64,000 bases of DNA, from contig JAFUOJ010000015.1 of the NCBI GenBank assembly GCA_017481945.1, forward strand, positions 62,001 through 126,000, read 5' to 3'. Every line of letters starts with the position of its first letter. Within the stretch, counting starts at the first letter, position 1. A model generated the notes under the pieces. It made no database searches and was not told the DNA's origin. It saw only the letters and a program-made list of their open reading frames with translations. This document shows, one piece after another, positions 26,584 to 36,325 of the stretch. Position numbers and translations under genes: made by a program. Source of the stretch: Parabacteroides sp. GTDB lineage: Bacteria > Bacteroidota > Bacteroidia > Bacteroidales > Tannerellaceae.

Positions 26584-27144
26584 TTAGAACCGATAAGACA
26601 CCCCTATATTTGCATACGCAACTCCATAGCCTAATTCTAAAACTGCCGCAAAATTATCACTCAGATAATACCTTGCCCCTAAATGACCAGCTAATATTAA
26701 TCCATTACTATCTACCTTAATAGAATAATCATAATCATACAGATCTGAGTTATCATCTACCCAAGAACTCGAATTAACAATTTCATATCCAAACATCAAT
26801 CCTACATAAGTATCTAAACGGTCGATAAATTGAACATGTAAATTACCACGTGCACCAATAATTATATTATGGTATTTAGCTCCAGCTGTAACTCCCATAA
26901 GACTTTTTTCTACTTTATCATGGCTATAGCCCAAATATCCTCCGATTCCGACGGAACCATTTCCATTATTAAATAAGCCATCAACTATACAATTCTCATA
27001 AGTAAGAGAAGCCGCAAGCCCATCTCCAACACCTACATTTGCACCAATTAAATTATCCCCTTTCATAAAAATATCCTGGGCATAAGAAGAAAAAACAGAA
27101 CTTATAAGTCCAACTATCAAAACTATAACCTTTTGTATTTTCAT
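26584..27144 (-). CDS. Small outer-membrane beta-barrel protein of the cluster
   Basis: A 186-residue exported protein. It has a signal peptide (VIVLIVGLISSVFSSYAQ), then barrel-type strands such as DNLIGANVGVGDGLAASLTYENC, cited here only by its first part DNLIGANVGVGDG, then VGIGGYLGYSHD and LGARYYLSDNFAAVLELGYG, ending ANIGVSYRF with a terminal Phe. The size suggests an eight-stranded barrel of the OmpW/PorT kind. It lies 64 bases after the 279-residue protein gene and 140 bases before the degenerate tubulin gene, same strand. It could be the outer-membrane end of the system. Confidence 0.75.
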   Translation of the reverse strand: MKIQKVIVLIVGLISSVFSSYAQDIFMKGDNLIGANVGVGDGLAASLTYENCIVDGLFNNGNGSVGIGGYLGYSHDKVEKSLMGVTAGAKYHNIIIGARGNLHVQFIDRLDTYVGLMFGYEIVNSSSWVDDNSDLYDYDYSIKVDSNGLILAGHLGARYYLSDNFAAVLELGYGVAYANIGVSYRF

Positions 27145-27208
27145 ATCTTTTTAGATGTTATTATATCTATTTATAAAATTATTTTTCCACTCTAAAACAG
27201 ATTATGCT

Positions 27209-28048
27209 TCACGAATTCTGTTCCATTTTTTGAAGTTCTTCCTCCAATCTTTTCAATTCCTCTTCGTCAATTTCAACCTGTTCTTCTTCCGTAGCTTCCC
27301 GTATCTCTTGCTGAGCCATAGCTAGTAATTTACCTCCATCTTCTTTTGTAAGATCCTCCAAACTCTTTTCCGTTGAAATTATCTCTGTCTGAATATATTC
27401 ATCAGAAGCGACTTCTCTAAAAAACACACAATTAGAAATCTTTTTTATATCATTTTCTGTAAGCCCAATACTACTTAAATCCAATGTTTTAATATCCACA
27501 TGATCATTTTTTAAATCTTTCCAATTTCCCCATTGATGTTTACGCATATTGACAATTTCCTTTATTTCTTTTGTCGCCATACCTATAATTTTAGGTCCAG
27601 CTTTTAGATATTTAGCATAAGAAATTGCAGCAAATCCTAAATTTGGCAAAGCTAATGTAGCATTAACAGTTTGTAACCCAACTAAAGTTCCATCTAAAAC
27701 AATGACTGTTCCGGTTAATACACTATTTAATAGCTGCCAATTAATATTAGCCGTACTTAATAATTGACTATTTACATCTTCCATCCATACCATTTCATAG
27801 GCTTTTCCAGCAATTAATACTGTATCATTTTTATACTCATATTGATTAATATTCTCCTGATAAGATTGAATTTTATTCCAAAGTGTATCACATTGCATTA
27901 AATATGAATCAACCTCTTTATTTCCAGATTTAGTACCATCCCATTCCCACTTAAAGGGCTTTTTTTCTTTTTTAGCAGAGATTTCAAAAGGTGTAAATAA
28001 AATAAAACCTATCAATAAAAGACTTTTTATCCATAATTTTGTATTCAT
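27209..28048 (-). CDS. Secreted protein of unknown function with coiled-coil tail
   Basis: A 279-residue protein with an N-terminal signal (LWIKSLLLIGFILFTPFEISAKK). The next region is rich in Lys/Trp (KKPFKWEWDGTKSGNKEVD). A hydrophobic stretch near residues 93-145 (LLNSVLTGTVIVLDGTLVGL and a following Ala/Leu-rich part) could be one or two membrane segments. The C terminus (EEEQVEIDEEELKRLEEELQ) is a highly charged heptad-like coil. I recognise no family. The ATG at 28048 is 2 bases after the previous stop, so it is translationally coupled to the 28051-29583 gene. Confidence 0.7.
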   Translation of the reverse strand: MNTKLWIKSLLLIGFILFTPFEISAKKEKKPFKWEWDGTKSGNKEVDSYLMQCDTLWNKIQSYQENINQYEYKNDTVLIAGKAYEMVWMEDVNSQLLSTANINWQLLNSVLTGTVIVLDGTLVGLQTVNATLALPNLGFAAISYAKYLKAGPKIIGMATKEIKEIVNMRKHQWGNWKDLKNDHVDIKTLDLSSIGLTENDIKKISNCVFFREVASDEYIQTEIISTEKSLEDLTKEDGGKLLAMAQQEIREATEEEQVEIDEEELKRLEEELQKMEQNS

Positions 28049-28050
28049 AC

Positions 28051-29583
28051 CTATTTCGTTACTTTAAGTTTAACATCTAATTTTCTTGTTGTTGAAGTAA
28101 TCGGAAACAGTTCGTCACTAAGTTCCAATTGTCCGCAGAAATAAAGAGCTGCATATTTTTTATCAGGTTCAAGTTTTATTAAATAAGAATTATTACTTCC
28201 AACTCGTCCTACCAAAGTAAAATGCTTTCTTTTTTTCTCTTCACTTAAATATTTTATTCGTTCTTTATATTTTACTATATTTTTCTTAATAAAAGAATCA
28301 TATTGATCTTTCGTCACTGCAAAAATTTCAGTTCCCGGAATACGATCTTTATAGCTATCATCCTTAGTTACAACACCTTGTATTCGTTGTTTTTCAAGAA
28401 CTGTTGTTCGAATAGAATCAGTTCCACTTTTTGGATGTTTATACAATTGTTTTTTAGCAGCCTGTAAATCTTCTTCAAGTTGCACGTCTGCTGGATAAGA
28501 ATCACTCAATTTTTGATTTGCCAATACAATCATTCGACAACAATCATAAGCACTTTCATGTTCAAATCCATATGTTTGAATAATCTCACCTAATTTATTT
28601 TCATGCTTCTGAATGATTCGCATATACCCTTCTGAATTAGCTGCTTTCTTTTTCAGCTCCAACAATTCCTGTTTACGTTCAAGAGGGCAATACACATGAT
28701 CACGTGCATTTTGATAAGTATTGGCTGCTGCTAAAAAGTTATGTTTTTCTTCTAATTGTCGAGCTTTTTGTAGTAATTCATCAAAAGACAAATCACGTTG
28801 TTCCAATATGACTTCTTTCTCTCCTACTATATTTTTATAAAATACCCGGAATTTAAAATTCGCTTTAGGAGCAATTGTCGCATTATCTTTTAATTGAATT
28901 TCTAATTCATTTGAATCCCCATCTTCTGTAGTATGTTGTACTTTTAACACTGGTCTTTTAAATGAAGTCTGATTGATTTGCTCTCCTTCTAACGTGAAAA
29001 GGAAATGATAATCTTCATCTTCTTTTTCAATCGATAGAAAAGTTGGTAAAGAGACCTCTACTACACCTCGTTTCAATACCTGAATATCATTATAAAAGAT
29101 GTTCAAATTGGTCAATCTACTACTAATCGTAATTCGAGCTCTATCAGAAGCATATAAACCTCTGTCCACACTTTCATCTGCATAAGCAAATTCTGGTGGT
29201 ACCGTAAAGCTACATTTATATTGTTTTCCCGGAGACAATCGACAAGTCAAATCAGTTTGCCCATAATCACTACCAATTTTTAAGATTCTTCTAAATACCT
29301 CTGTTCCATCTAATTCATCTTCACTGTACTGAATGACTAACGTGTACTTAAAAGTTCCATCTGCCTCTGTCGTCGGAGTAACTGTACATTCATCTCCCAT
29401 ATTACTCTTTATACTCAATCGTTCAATGGGTGAATAAATGGATACAATCGATTGATTAGAAGGACTTGTTCCTTCTACTAATTCTAAGTTCGTAATTTTA
29501 ACTATTTTCTCCTGAGCAAAAAGGGAGAAAGTAGATAACATTCCTATTAGCAATAAGATTAATATATATATTTGTTTTCTCAT
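28051..29583 (-). CDS. Secreted repeat-containing protein of unknown function, tubulin-like cluster
   Basis: About 510 residues. The signal peptide is RKQIYILILLLIGMLSTFSLFAQ read from MRKQ. The N-terminal ~240 residues look like two beta-sandwich modules: VTPTTEADGTFKYTLVIQY, then a LSPGKQYKCSFTVPPEFAYA-type strand and a repeat of the pattern near 180-240. A helical middle region (LLQKARQLEEKHNFLAAANT, then ERKQELLELKKKAA) resembles a TPR-like hairpin. The C-terminal domain ends in RKLDVKLKVTK. A TTG at 29592 precedes the ATG at 29583; I prefer the ATG because it begins the signal peptide cleanly. Stop-to-start distances on both sides are very short, so it is firmly in the operon. No function can be assigned. 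Confidence 0.7.
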   Translation of the reverse strand: MRKQIYILILLLIGMLSTFSLFAQEKIVKITNLELVEGTSPSNQSIVSIYSPIERLSIKSNMGDECTVTPTTEADGTFKYTLVIQYSEDELDGTEVFRRILKIGSDYGQTDLTCRLSPGKQYKCSFTVPPEFAYADESVDRGLYASDRARITISSRLTNLNIFYNDIQVLKRGVVEVSLPTFLSIEKEDEDYHFLFTLEGEQINQTSFKRPVLKVQHTTEDGDSNELEIQLKDNATIAPKANFKFRVFYKNIVGEKEVILEQRDLSFDELLQKARQLEEKHNFLAAANTYQNARDHVYCPLERKQELLELKKKAANSEGYMRIIQKHENKLGEIIQTYGFEHESAYDCCRMIVLANQKLSDSYPADVQLEEDLQAAKKQLYKHPKSGTDSIRTTVLEKQRIQGVVTKDDSYKDRIPGTEIFAVTKDQYDSFIKKNIVKYKERIKYLSEEKKRKHFTLVGRVGSNNSYLIKLEPDKKYAALYFCGQLELSDELFPITSTTRKLDVKLKVTK

Positions 29584-29595
29584 CACAATCAATAA

Positions 29596-30585
29596 TTAAA
29601 TATCTATATCAAAATCTCCCAAAGTGAATGCGTCCTCTTTTTGAACAGCAATTTTTGTCTGAGTATTGTCTGTATATTTAGGTTGCCAAGTTCGCACATG
29701 AATCATGGGTTTATTTTCATTTCTGAAATCCCACAACAAGAACAAATAGCCATCATCACCGTATGTACTGGACGTATATAACTGATGTAAATTCACTCCA
29801 TAGAAATCTTTCTTTGTAGGATGTTGAGTTACCTTTATCTCATCAAATTTCACATTAATGAATTTATTGGTTGCAAATGTTTTTTTCAAAGTAGAGATAT
29901 ACTCTTCCTTAGTACGTTTGTAATATTCAACATGAGGTTTACTTTTAACACCATCAGATGTTGGAGAAGTTTGTATCACTTTCCCAACAATAATCAAAGC
30001 GTCATCACTAAATATTTGTTCCAAAAAATTAATATCTTTCTCATTATATGCAGTTCTAAAATGTTCCACATAATCCAATATTAGCATACGTCTACGTACA
30101 TCCTTTACTTCATTCTTATTTTTCATCACTTTAGAATAAAGATTGGTACTAATTGTAAAATAAAAGCTGGAAATTTCTCCAGATGGTTCAAAATTTATCA
30201 CAGCTTCCTGATAGGTATCATCCGTAGTAGTAGCACCTTGCGGTTCAATAACTAATGGGATCTGACGAATTTGAAAACCATTACTAGTAATTAAACAATC
30301 CTGTATTACTTCACTATCTTCACATTTGAAACGTACATTAGCCCACAACGCAGCTAAAGATTCTTTAGCTTTCATTGAAATCTGCACATTACTAAGATCT
30401 AATCCACTCTGTTTAGCCTCAAACGCTTTATTAATTTGCGTCAATAAAGCACTTGCATTACTTTCCAAAACAGCTTTATTACTTACACTATTTTTCACTT
30501 TCAGCTGAACACTATTTGATGCATGAATAGGTGATAAACATACACAAATGAACAGCACAATAAATTGTAAAACTGACTTTCTCAT
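29596..30585 (-). CDS. Secreted protein with NTF2-like domain, tubulin-like cluster
   Basis: 329 residues from the ATG at 30585, which begins a signal peptide (RKSVLQFIVLFICVCLSPIHA). A start at 30627 would overlap the upstream gene by 28 bases and add a Lys/Asn-rich leader, so I rejected it. The C-terminal half is NTF2/SnoaL-like: ILDYVEHFRTAYNEKDINFL followed by EQIFSDDALIIVG, then EEYISTLKKTFATNKFINVK and a final WDFRNENKPMIHVRTWQP strand. NTF2-like folds often bind small ligands or serve as scaffolds. The N-terminal half (about residues 25-165) is unassigned. It is coupled to its neighbours by short gaps (3 bases downstream to the next gene region). Confidence 0.72.
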   Translation of the reverse strand: MRKSVLQFIVLFICVCLSPIHASNSVQLKVKNSVSNKAVLESNASALLTQINKAFEAKQSGLDLSNVQISMKAKESLAALWANVRFKCEDSEVIQDCLITSNGFQIRQIPLVIEPQGATTTDDTYQEAVINFEPSGEISSFYFTISTNLYSKVMKNKNEVKDVRRRMLILDYVEHFRTAYNEKDINFLEQIFSDDALIIVGKVIQTSPTSDGVKSKPHVEYYKRTKEEYISTLKKTFATNKFINVKFDEIKVTQHPTKKDFYGVNLHQLYTSSTYGDDGYLFLLWDFRNENKPMIHVRTWQPKYTDNTQTKIAVQKEDAFTLGDFDIDI

Positions 30586-30599
30586 ATTTTTATTCTTTT

Positions 30600-31418
30600 T
30601 TATTTTCCTTGTGTTATGACAAACCAATAAGCAGCATTTCCACTATAATTACTTAATTTATCCAGTTGATTCGTTCTAAGATTCATCCGTTCTTGATCCC
30701 CTTCTCCCAATACGCCAACCACTTTTCCTTCGCGATTATAAAACAATAAACAACAAGCCTGAACATCTAAATCAATAGAAGTCATTTTTCCATAAACGAT
30801 ACCAGTTGCAGCCTTTAACTCCTGAAAAATAACTTTAATCTCATCCATTGTTTGTGCTTCAATAATTCTTTGCAATGCTTTCTTAGGAACCTCTGGTTTA
30901 GGTTTAGATATTGATTGAGAAGTTGTTGTTTTCGATTCTGCAAAATCCTTCTTTGTAGTAGTAGTTGTTGTTGCTGTTGTATTTGTCGCAACAACAGATT
31001 CTTTAAGGGAAACTTCCACTATAGTACCCTGCCCCTCCTCCTGTTCATCATCATCCAAATGAATAAGATTACCATAAATAGGAATAATATCCTTTTTCAA
31101 GGTATAGGCTAACACCCGAACATTAGAACCTCGATTCATCGTTAATTTCTCAACACAAGATTTAATATCTTGAGTAGCGATTTGTTTTGCTCCGGTATAT
31201 TTCTTTTCCTCCTTAGCCCATTGTTCTATCGCCAGTATCAATGCTTCTTTAGCCTCATTTAAAGCCTCATCCAAAGTAGGCATAGTAGCTTCTGCACAAA
31301 TATAAGCCCGAGATAATTTTATCCGGTTAATCTCTTTTTTAGTTTTCTCTACAACATTCTGAGCAGACATAAAAGTACAGAAAAACAGACTTACTAAAAT
31401 AAAATAAACTCTTTTCAT
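30600..31418 (-). CDS. Secreted LPP20-like protein, tubulin-like cluster
   Basis: A 272-residue protein with a signal peptide ending MSAQ near residue 19. The region at about 35-115 (AYICAEATMPTLDEALNEA, then KEALILAIEQWAKEEKKY) has the alanine/acid spacing of LPP20-type domains found in envelope lipoproteins. A Thr/Ser/Lys-rich linker follows (about 145-175, with VVATNTTATTTTTTKK), then a mixed alpha/beta C-terminal domain (IYGKMTSIDLDVQACCLLFY, VVGVLGEGDQERMNLRTN) ending NAAYWFVITQGK. The start ATG overlaps the upstream stop by four bases (ATGA), showing translational coupling. LPP20 assignment is by eye and tentative. Confidence 0.68.
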   Translation of the reverse strand: MKRVYFILVSLFFCTFMSAQNVVEKTKKEINRIKLSRAYICAEATMPTLDEALNEAKEALILAIEQWAKEEKKYTGAKQIATQDIKSCVEKLTMNRGSNVRVLAYTLKKDIIPIYGNLIHLDDDEQEEGQGTIVEVSLKESVVATNTTATTTTTTKKDFAESKTTTSQSISKPKPEVPKKALQRIIEAQTMDEIKVIFQELKAATGIVYGKMTSIDLDVQACCLLFYNREGKVVGVLGEGDQERMNLRTNQLDKLSNYSGNAAYWFVITQGK

Positions 31419-32413
31419 TTTTTCTTGACATTAACGTTGTACAATTTATTCTTTCCTTTATACGTTTCAAATAGATTTTCTAAATTATGGATAGGAATAT
31501 AAACATGAATACTTCCCTCAATAACACCCTTACGTTCTTTCAATAAATTCTGTGAAAATGTGACTGTCAAAACATGATTATATTGTAAAGTCTTATTGAC
31601 CACAAATTGAGTAGCCTGAATAATTCCATGATGAATCTCTTCAACCCCAACAAACAATTCACAACCACTATTTTTACAAAACAGAAGCCACTGTTTTAAA
31701 GGAAGCGTGAATTCCTCTTTCTTAAAACCATATTTACAGACAGAAAGACGAAGTTGAAAATCACCGGGGGTATCAGGCGAAAGGAAAAGATTATACACAC
31801 TCTCTTCCGGATAATCCGGATTACATATAAGTGTGGCTTTGTCTATTTCCTTTTTATAATAAAGATTAGAAGTAATCTCTGGTATGAAATAAAAATTTCC
31901 GTCTTGAACTCCAAATGTATGCAGACTATCCACCCAAAATGGTATAGCTTTCTCTTTCAAACAGAAAGGATGTAAACTTTTACCTATTTCTTGCAAAAAA
32001 TCATCCTCTAATTTCTTTTTATTTTTTCCCATAATCAATTCAAAAGAACAGGGAGCCGACAATTCAAAAAAAGATTTCTCGGCATTAGATAATCGAATCC
32101 AATGTCGCTTATCTTTTGTTTCCATTTGTAAGCTTGTACTATCATTGATAAAAGTCAATGCACTTAAATTTCCTTGAACGATTTGAACATCATCTATTTC
32201 CATTTTCTGTTTTTGTTCTGCAATTGAGTAGGTTTGCAATTCATCTGTATAACGACAAAAGAAATGAAAAAGAACACGCATATTGGGATTATCAGCCAAA
32301 ATAGAATCGTTTTGTTTATAAAACGAAGTCTTGGACAATATGGGATTTATGGCGATGGTTTCTACTACCACCGCCATAAAAATATAAATCCATATAAAAG
32401 GTCTGTATTTCAA
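31415..32413 (-). CDS. Unknown exported protein, tubulin-like cluster (TTG start proposed)
   Basis: 332 residues, no family recognised. From the TTG at 32413 the protein opens KYRPFIWIYIFMAVVVETIA, a good signal or membrane anchor. The first ATG at 32377 would cut this segment in half. An in-frame stop lies just upstream of the TTG, so no longer version exists. TTG starts are uncommon here, so the start is uncertain. The body is mixed alpha/beta with many aromatic residues and about six cysteines, including KYGFKKEEFTLPLKQWLLF and CKNSGCELFVGVEEIHHG. It overlaps the next gene by four bases and follows the zinc-ribbon gene by 11. Confidence 0.65.
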   Translation of the reverse strand: MKYRPFIWIYIFMAVVVETIAINPILSKTSFYKQNDSILADNPNMRVLFHFFCRYTDELQTYSIAEQKQKMEIDDVQIVQGNLSALTFINDSTSLQMETKDKRHWIRLSNAEKSFFELSAPCSFELIMGKNKKKLEDDFLQEIGKSLHPFCLKEKAIPFWVDSLHTFGVQDGNFYFIPEITSNLYYKKEIDKATLICNPDYPEESVYNLFLSPDTPGDFQLRLSVCKYGFKKEEFTLPLKQWLLFCKNSGCELFVGVEEIHHGIIQATQFVVNKTLQYNHVLTVTFSQNLLKERKGVIEGSIHVYIPIHNLENLFETYKGKNKLYNVNVKKK

Positions 32414-32424
32414 AAGAATTCAGT

Positions 32425-33177
32425 TTATTGACCAATCATAATCACTTCTACATTCCCATCTTTCTTATACCACTTTCCTTGCACAAGTTTTCCGTGAATA
32501 TATTCACCAACTACTGAATCACCTTCTTCAGCATACCGTTCTTGATCATCTTTCGGACTAATCCGTTGACGAGCTTTAAAATACATACGTCCATTTGTAT
32601 CGTGTGGTAGTCCTTTCTCATCCACAGCCCCAGTCCAAACAGCATAGCCTAAATCAGTCCCGCTATCCGGTTCAAAGTCTCCTCCTACTTTTACTTTCAC
32701 CTCATATTCACAAAAAGCCTTCAATTCTTTATTTTCGTTTACCTGTACACCTATTTTTGCAGTCCCTGGTGCTACAGCAGTAACTACACCATTTACTACT
32801 GTAACAACAGCTGAATTATTAGAGGCCCAGCGTACTGTTGCATTAGATTTTTCCGGAGTAAAAACAACTTCCAAAGTATCTGTAGCTCCTACTACTAATT
32901 CTGATTTTTGTTTATTAAGAGAAATCGTTTTAGGGGCTGTAGTATCTCCGCCTCCAGAAGACCAAATAAAATAGCCTCCAGTACCTAAAATAGCAGCAGC
33001 GGCAACACCTCCAACAATAGGTTTCCAATTAGGACCTCCTCCCTTTGCTTTTTTCTCTTTCAATTCTCTACCACATTCTTCACAAACGAAATTTGCAGCT
33101 TCAACTGTCTGTATTTCCTTTTTTCTTGCCTTCGAACAATTTCCGATATTAAGGCAAATTCCTGTTTTTTTCGGCAT
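32425..33177 (-). CDS. Zinc-ribbon / transmembrane / Ig-like (BIG2) protein of tubulin-like cluster
   Basis: 250 residues with a clear domain order. Residues 1-40 hold four cysteines (C8, C14, C32, C35, the last pair as CEEC) that look like a cytoplasmic zinc ribbon. A basic Gly/Lys linker is followed by one membrane span near 55-73 (VGGVAAAAILGTGGYFIW). An extracytoplasmic BIG2-type immunoglobulin fold covers about 82-165 (KTISLNKQKSELVVGATDTL, VTPGTAKIGV-like end). The C-terminal ~70 residues (GLPHDTNGRMYF, then YIHGKLVQGKWYKKDG) resemble MORN/YwqK-type repeats. It directly follows the tubulin-like gene (12 bases). This topology could connect a cytoplasmic filament to the periplasm. Confidence 0.78.
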   Translation of the reverse strand: MPKKTGICLNIGNCSKARKKEIQTVEAANFVCEECGRELKEKKAKGGGPNWKPIVGGVAAAAILGTGGYFIWSSGGGDTTAPKTISLNKQKSELVVGATDTLEVVFTPEKSNATVRWASNNSAVVTVVNGVVTAVAPGTAKIGVQVNENKELKAFCEYEVKVKVGGDFEPDSGTDLGYAVWTGAVDEKGLPHDTNGRMYFKARQRISPKDDQERYAEEGDSVVGEYIHGKLVQGKWYKKDGNVEVIMIGQ

Positions 33178-33189
33178 ATTCTTTTATTG

Positions 33190-36100
33190 TTATCTATTTT
33201 CTAATTTTGTTTCAAAAAGATTTTCTGCAGCTTTACGATACTCTACAAATAAAGGATCTAAATCATTCTCATGACACAAAGGCAATATTGTTTCACATAC
33301 CTTGTTTTCAATCGCTTTACGTAAAGTTTCTCGCTGACTATTTTGTTTATATTCTGTAGCTAATGTATTATCAACAAACTCTGCAACAGATTTTGCTAAA
33401 ATTGCGTCCTGAACCAAGAGCCTTAGCGTTTCCTCCATGTTTTTACCCACACGCAACCACTTACGGCTAAAACCACTACCTACTCCTAAAGCCATAAATA
33501 TTCCACCTGTCTCTGGATCTGTTTTTTCCTCTAATACATTCAAACTATGCAAAAGAATGGAATAAGGCAACAATTTAGACCGCTTATCAGTATTACTTGC
33601 TTCAAATAATTCAGGTAAGTCATTTACGAAACTTTCTGTATGTAACAATACCTTGTTTAGTTCTCCCAATGAATTATTAATTAATGCTTTATATTTACTT
33701 TCCAAAAATTTAACATTCTGAATATAGCGTAACGGATAAGAAAAAGAAGCAGAAATTATAACCATTTGACTCTCTCTTGGATTAATACAAACATCTTCCT
33801 GAGGAGAAAAACCTGGACACTGTTGTGCAAATGTTTGGATAAACCTATCTCTAAAATTAGTAGGGTCATTGTATTCCGGCAAACAAAGTTGTACCATTCG
33901 CCTCATACCTAATGCAGCTTGTCCGGCAACAACTTTTCCCATTTCAGCAGGATCAAACTGAATAAAACATTTAGCTTCTTGAACAATCTTATGAACATAT
34001 TGCTCTAAAAGGTCACTTGTAGCACACTCTTGTTTGATCTTTTCTAAAACATTTACATTCAACATTTTTAATGTAACATCTTTTTGAGCCAAATCATTCA
34101 TAGAATTAGCCGCATTACGCTGACAAACCTGCATAATACTTCGAGTCATCGTATCAATGTCACTTAAACTATTATTGAGTAATGCAAAATTTTTCTCATC
34201 CTCACCTAAGAATCTCGCTAACATATTACGGACCTCTTGAGCATTCGTTTTTTGCATACCACTATCAATAATTAATCCTGCTGCTATTTCACGAATAGCC
34301 TGTGGATTATATTTTTTATCCAGTACCTCAGCCTCTTGGTTAGGAGAATCCATAGTTATTCGACATTTTGATTCAGCTGCATCTATCACCTTCTCCAAAA
34401 CAGCGTTTAAGGAGGCTTTAAAATCCGTAACACCACTAAGCATTGCTGAAAGCTGACGACTGATTGCTTCTAACAAAGTTTTTGCATATTGATAACTTTC
34501 AATTTCTGTTTGAATTGTATAATACTCACATTTAAGTGTCTTATATTGGTCAAAAATTTTCTTAGAAGCTCCTGTTATGACATCTTTCAGCCAACTGATA
34601 TTATTCCACTCATTTAATATACTTTCAATCGTGACTAATGTCTCCTGTTCCATATATTTATAGAGATCTGCCACTTTATTACCAAAAAAATTAAGGCGTT
34701 CTTCACTAACCAAAATCAGTGTCTGAATATATTTTTCAACCTCTAAAAGCGATTTATCACCAGACAGCCACTCATTAAATAATAAAGATTCAATATGTCT
34801 TCTTAAAGTAGCTGCATATCCGTTATTTTCTGCACGTTGAGTTTCGTAAAAATGTTTGACACCAACTCCTCTAAAATTAGTATTAAATTCAACTTCACAA
34901 CTTCTTACAAAATTATCAATCCAATTTTTTTTCTCTCCATCCTCTCTTGCTTCTCCAGCAAAGAATTGAGTAATTGTTTCCCAATAACTATAAAACTCCT
35001 GCCAATTATCAGTAACTCCTCTAATATTTCTAATGGGAGCTTGTAGTGTCAAATAACGATTTGAGAGATGTAATTTATCAAGTTCTTCTTCCCTTCTATC
35101 CGTAAACATCTGCCGGTAACCCAAACCGACCTCATCAATACTACAACTTTCAAAACCTTTTCCATCCACCCAAAGATTATATGCTAATTGTTTTGCAGCC
35201 TGTTCTGCAAACTTATAAGAGACATATTCTTTAATTTCCGTTTCAGGATATTCGATACGTTTAATACCAAAAGTCATAAACTCTCGAGAGTGTACATTAG
35301 TTCCAGCTTCATCTTTTTCTGGTGCACATCCTTCATTTTCAGCATTCATCAAACGGTTCATCTCCGTACCTGTACCAAATACTCCAGGAACTACTGCTTT
35401 TTGATAAAGAAAATCTGCAACCGCTTCCGGTAATTTTTTAGATTTAGGTAAAACCTTTCTATCCTCATTAAAATTACTAAACAAATAGGCCTTGGTAAAA
35501 GCGTCACAATTATTTAATAAACGAGCAACTTTACCAGTTGTATAATCTGTTTCTCCTGATACATCCGTCGGATAATATTTACCTAAAGAAAGGGCATTAA
35601 GCTCACTTAAGGCTGCAAAGCCATTCGCATGATAAAAACCCGCATTATGTTTTTCTGGAACCAATATCTCAGGAATATATAAATAAAGAAATAGGCGAAA
35701 CTGATTTTCCATAGGAGCTGTAATTTTTCGTATTTGAGAAACAACATCAACAATAGAACCAGATCCTGTCCCTCCTGCCAATCCAGCACACACATGAAAA
35801 TCAAGCGTGCCATTTCCAGAATTAGTCAGTTTTAAAGCTTTATCTCTCAAACGGGAAACAAAACTTGCATCCATATCATTAGTTGAGATATTATTGGCCA
35901 TTAACATACGTCCAAAACGGCGACGTTGGCCACCAATTCCAGCTGAGATAATAGACATCACTTGATCATTTTGAAGTAATGTTCGATCTTTTTCTGAAAG
36001 AAAAGACTGAATTCCAGGATAAGCATGAAGAGTTTGTAGAACACCAGCCTTCATTCCATGAATACTTACTTTTTGAGCAGGCCCTAAATAGAGAGGTTCA

Positions 36101-36282
36101 CCCATATAGGTCCAATTCGTACGATCATTCAAGTCATCTTCTGAAGAATCCACATACAAATAGTCAATATTTGCTCTTCCTGTGACATCCTTTGTTCCCA
36201 ATTCCGCATAAATACGTTTACGTAATGCACAAAGGATTTGTCCCCCTGTACCTCCAAGCCCAATAATAAGATGATTTGCCAT
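33190..36282 (-). CDS. Large tubulin/FtsZ-like GTPase (Tubulin_2-type), 1030 aa
   Basis: Core gene of the cluster. The N terminus has a Rossmann-like start (HLIIGLGGTGGQILCALRK), the segment GIGGQRRRFGRMLM near residues 115-128, and the tubulin signature AGGTGSGSIVDV at about 169-180. These are followed by SELNALSLGKYYPTD and TTGKVARLLNNCDAFTKAYL near 230-270, the region that carries the nucleotide-contacting Asn in tubulins. The C-terminal ~650 residues are mostly helical and unassigned. FtsZ is about 400 residues, so this is far larger and belongs with the tubulin-like families that form conserved clusters in diverse bacteria. It likely binds GTP and polymerises in the cytoplasm. The ATG at 36282 follows the membrane gene by 43 bases. 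Confidence 0.85.
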   Translation of the reverse strand: MANHLIIGLGGTGGQILCALRKRIYAELGTKDVTGRANIDYLYVDSSEDDLNDRTNWTYMGEPLYLGPAQKVSIHGMKAGVLQTLHAYPGIQSFLSEKDRTLLQNDQVMSIISAGIGGQRRRFGRMLMANNISTNDMDASFVSRLRDKALKLTNSGNGTLDFHVCAGLAGGTGSGSIVDVVSQIRKITAPMENQFRLFLYLYIPEILVPEKHNAGFYHANGFAALSELNALSLGKYYPTDVSGETDYTTGKVARLLNNCDAFTKAYLFSNFNEDRKVLPKSKKLPEAVADFLYQKAVVPGVFGTGTEMNRLMNAENEGCAPEKDEAGTNVHSREFMTFGIKRIEYPETEIKEYVSYKFAEQAAKQLAYNLWVDGKGFESCSIDEVGLGYRQMFTDRREEELDKLHLSNRYLTLQAPIRNIRGVTDNWQEFYSYWETITQFFAGEAREDGEKKNWIDNFVRSCEVEFNTNFRGVGVKHFYETQRAENNGYAATLRRHIESLLFNEWLSGDKSLLEVEKYIQTLILVSEERLNFFGNKVADLYKYMEQETLVTIESILNEWNNISWLKDVITGASKKIFDQYKTLKCEYYTIQTEIESYQYAKTLLEAISRQLSAMLSGVTDFKASLNAVLEKVIDAAESKCRITMDSPNQEAEVLDKKYNPQAIREIAAGLIIDSGMQKTNAQEVRNMLARFLGEDEKNFALLNNSLSDIDTMTRSIMQVCQRNAANSMNDLAQKDVTLKMLNVNVLEKIKQECATSDLLEQYVHKIVQEAKCFIQFDPAEMGKVVAGQAALGMRRMVQLCLPEYNDPTNFRDRFIQTFAQQCPGFSPQEDVCINPRESQMVIISASFSYPLRYIQNVKFLESKYKALINNSLGELNKVLLHTESFVNDLPELFEASNTDKRSKLLPYSILLHSLNVLEEKTDPETGGIFMALGVGSGFSRKWLRVGKNMEETLRLLVQDAILAKSVAEFVDNTLATEYKQNSQRETLRKAIENKVCETILPLCHENDLDPLFVEYRKAAENLFETKLENR

Positions 36283-36325
36283 AATTATTTATTTTAAAAT
36301 TTGTTTGTATGATGATGATTTAGTG

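Noticed and set aside
33190-36282. Phage or plasmid tubulin (PhuZ/TubZ)
   Set aside because: The protein is more than twice their length, and no phage or plasmid gene is nearby; neighbours are envelope proteins.
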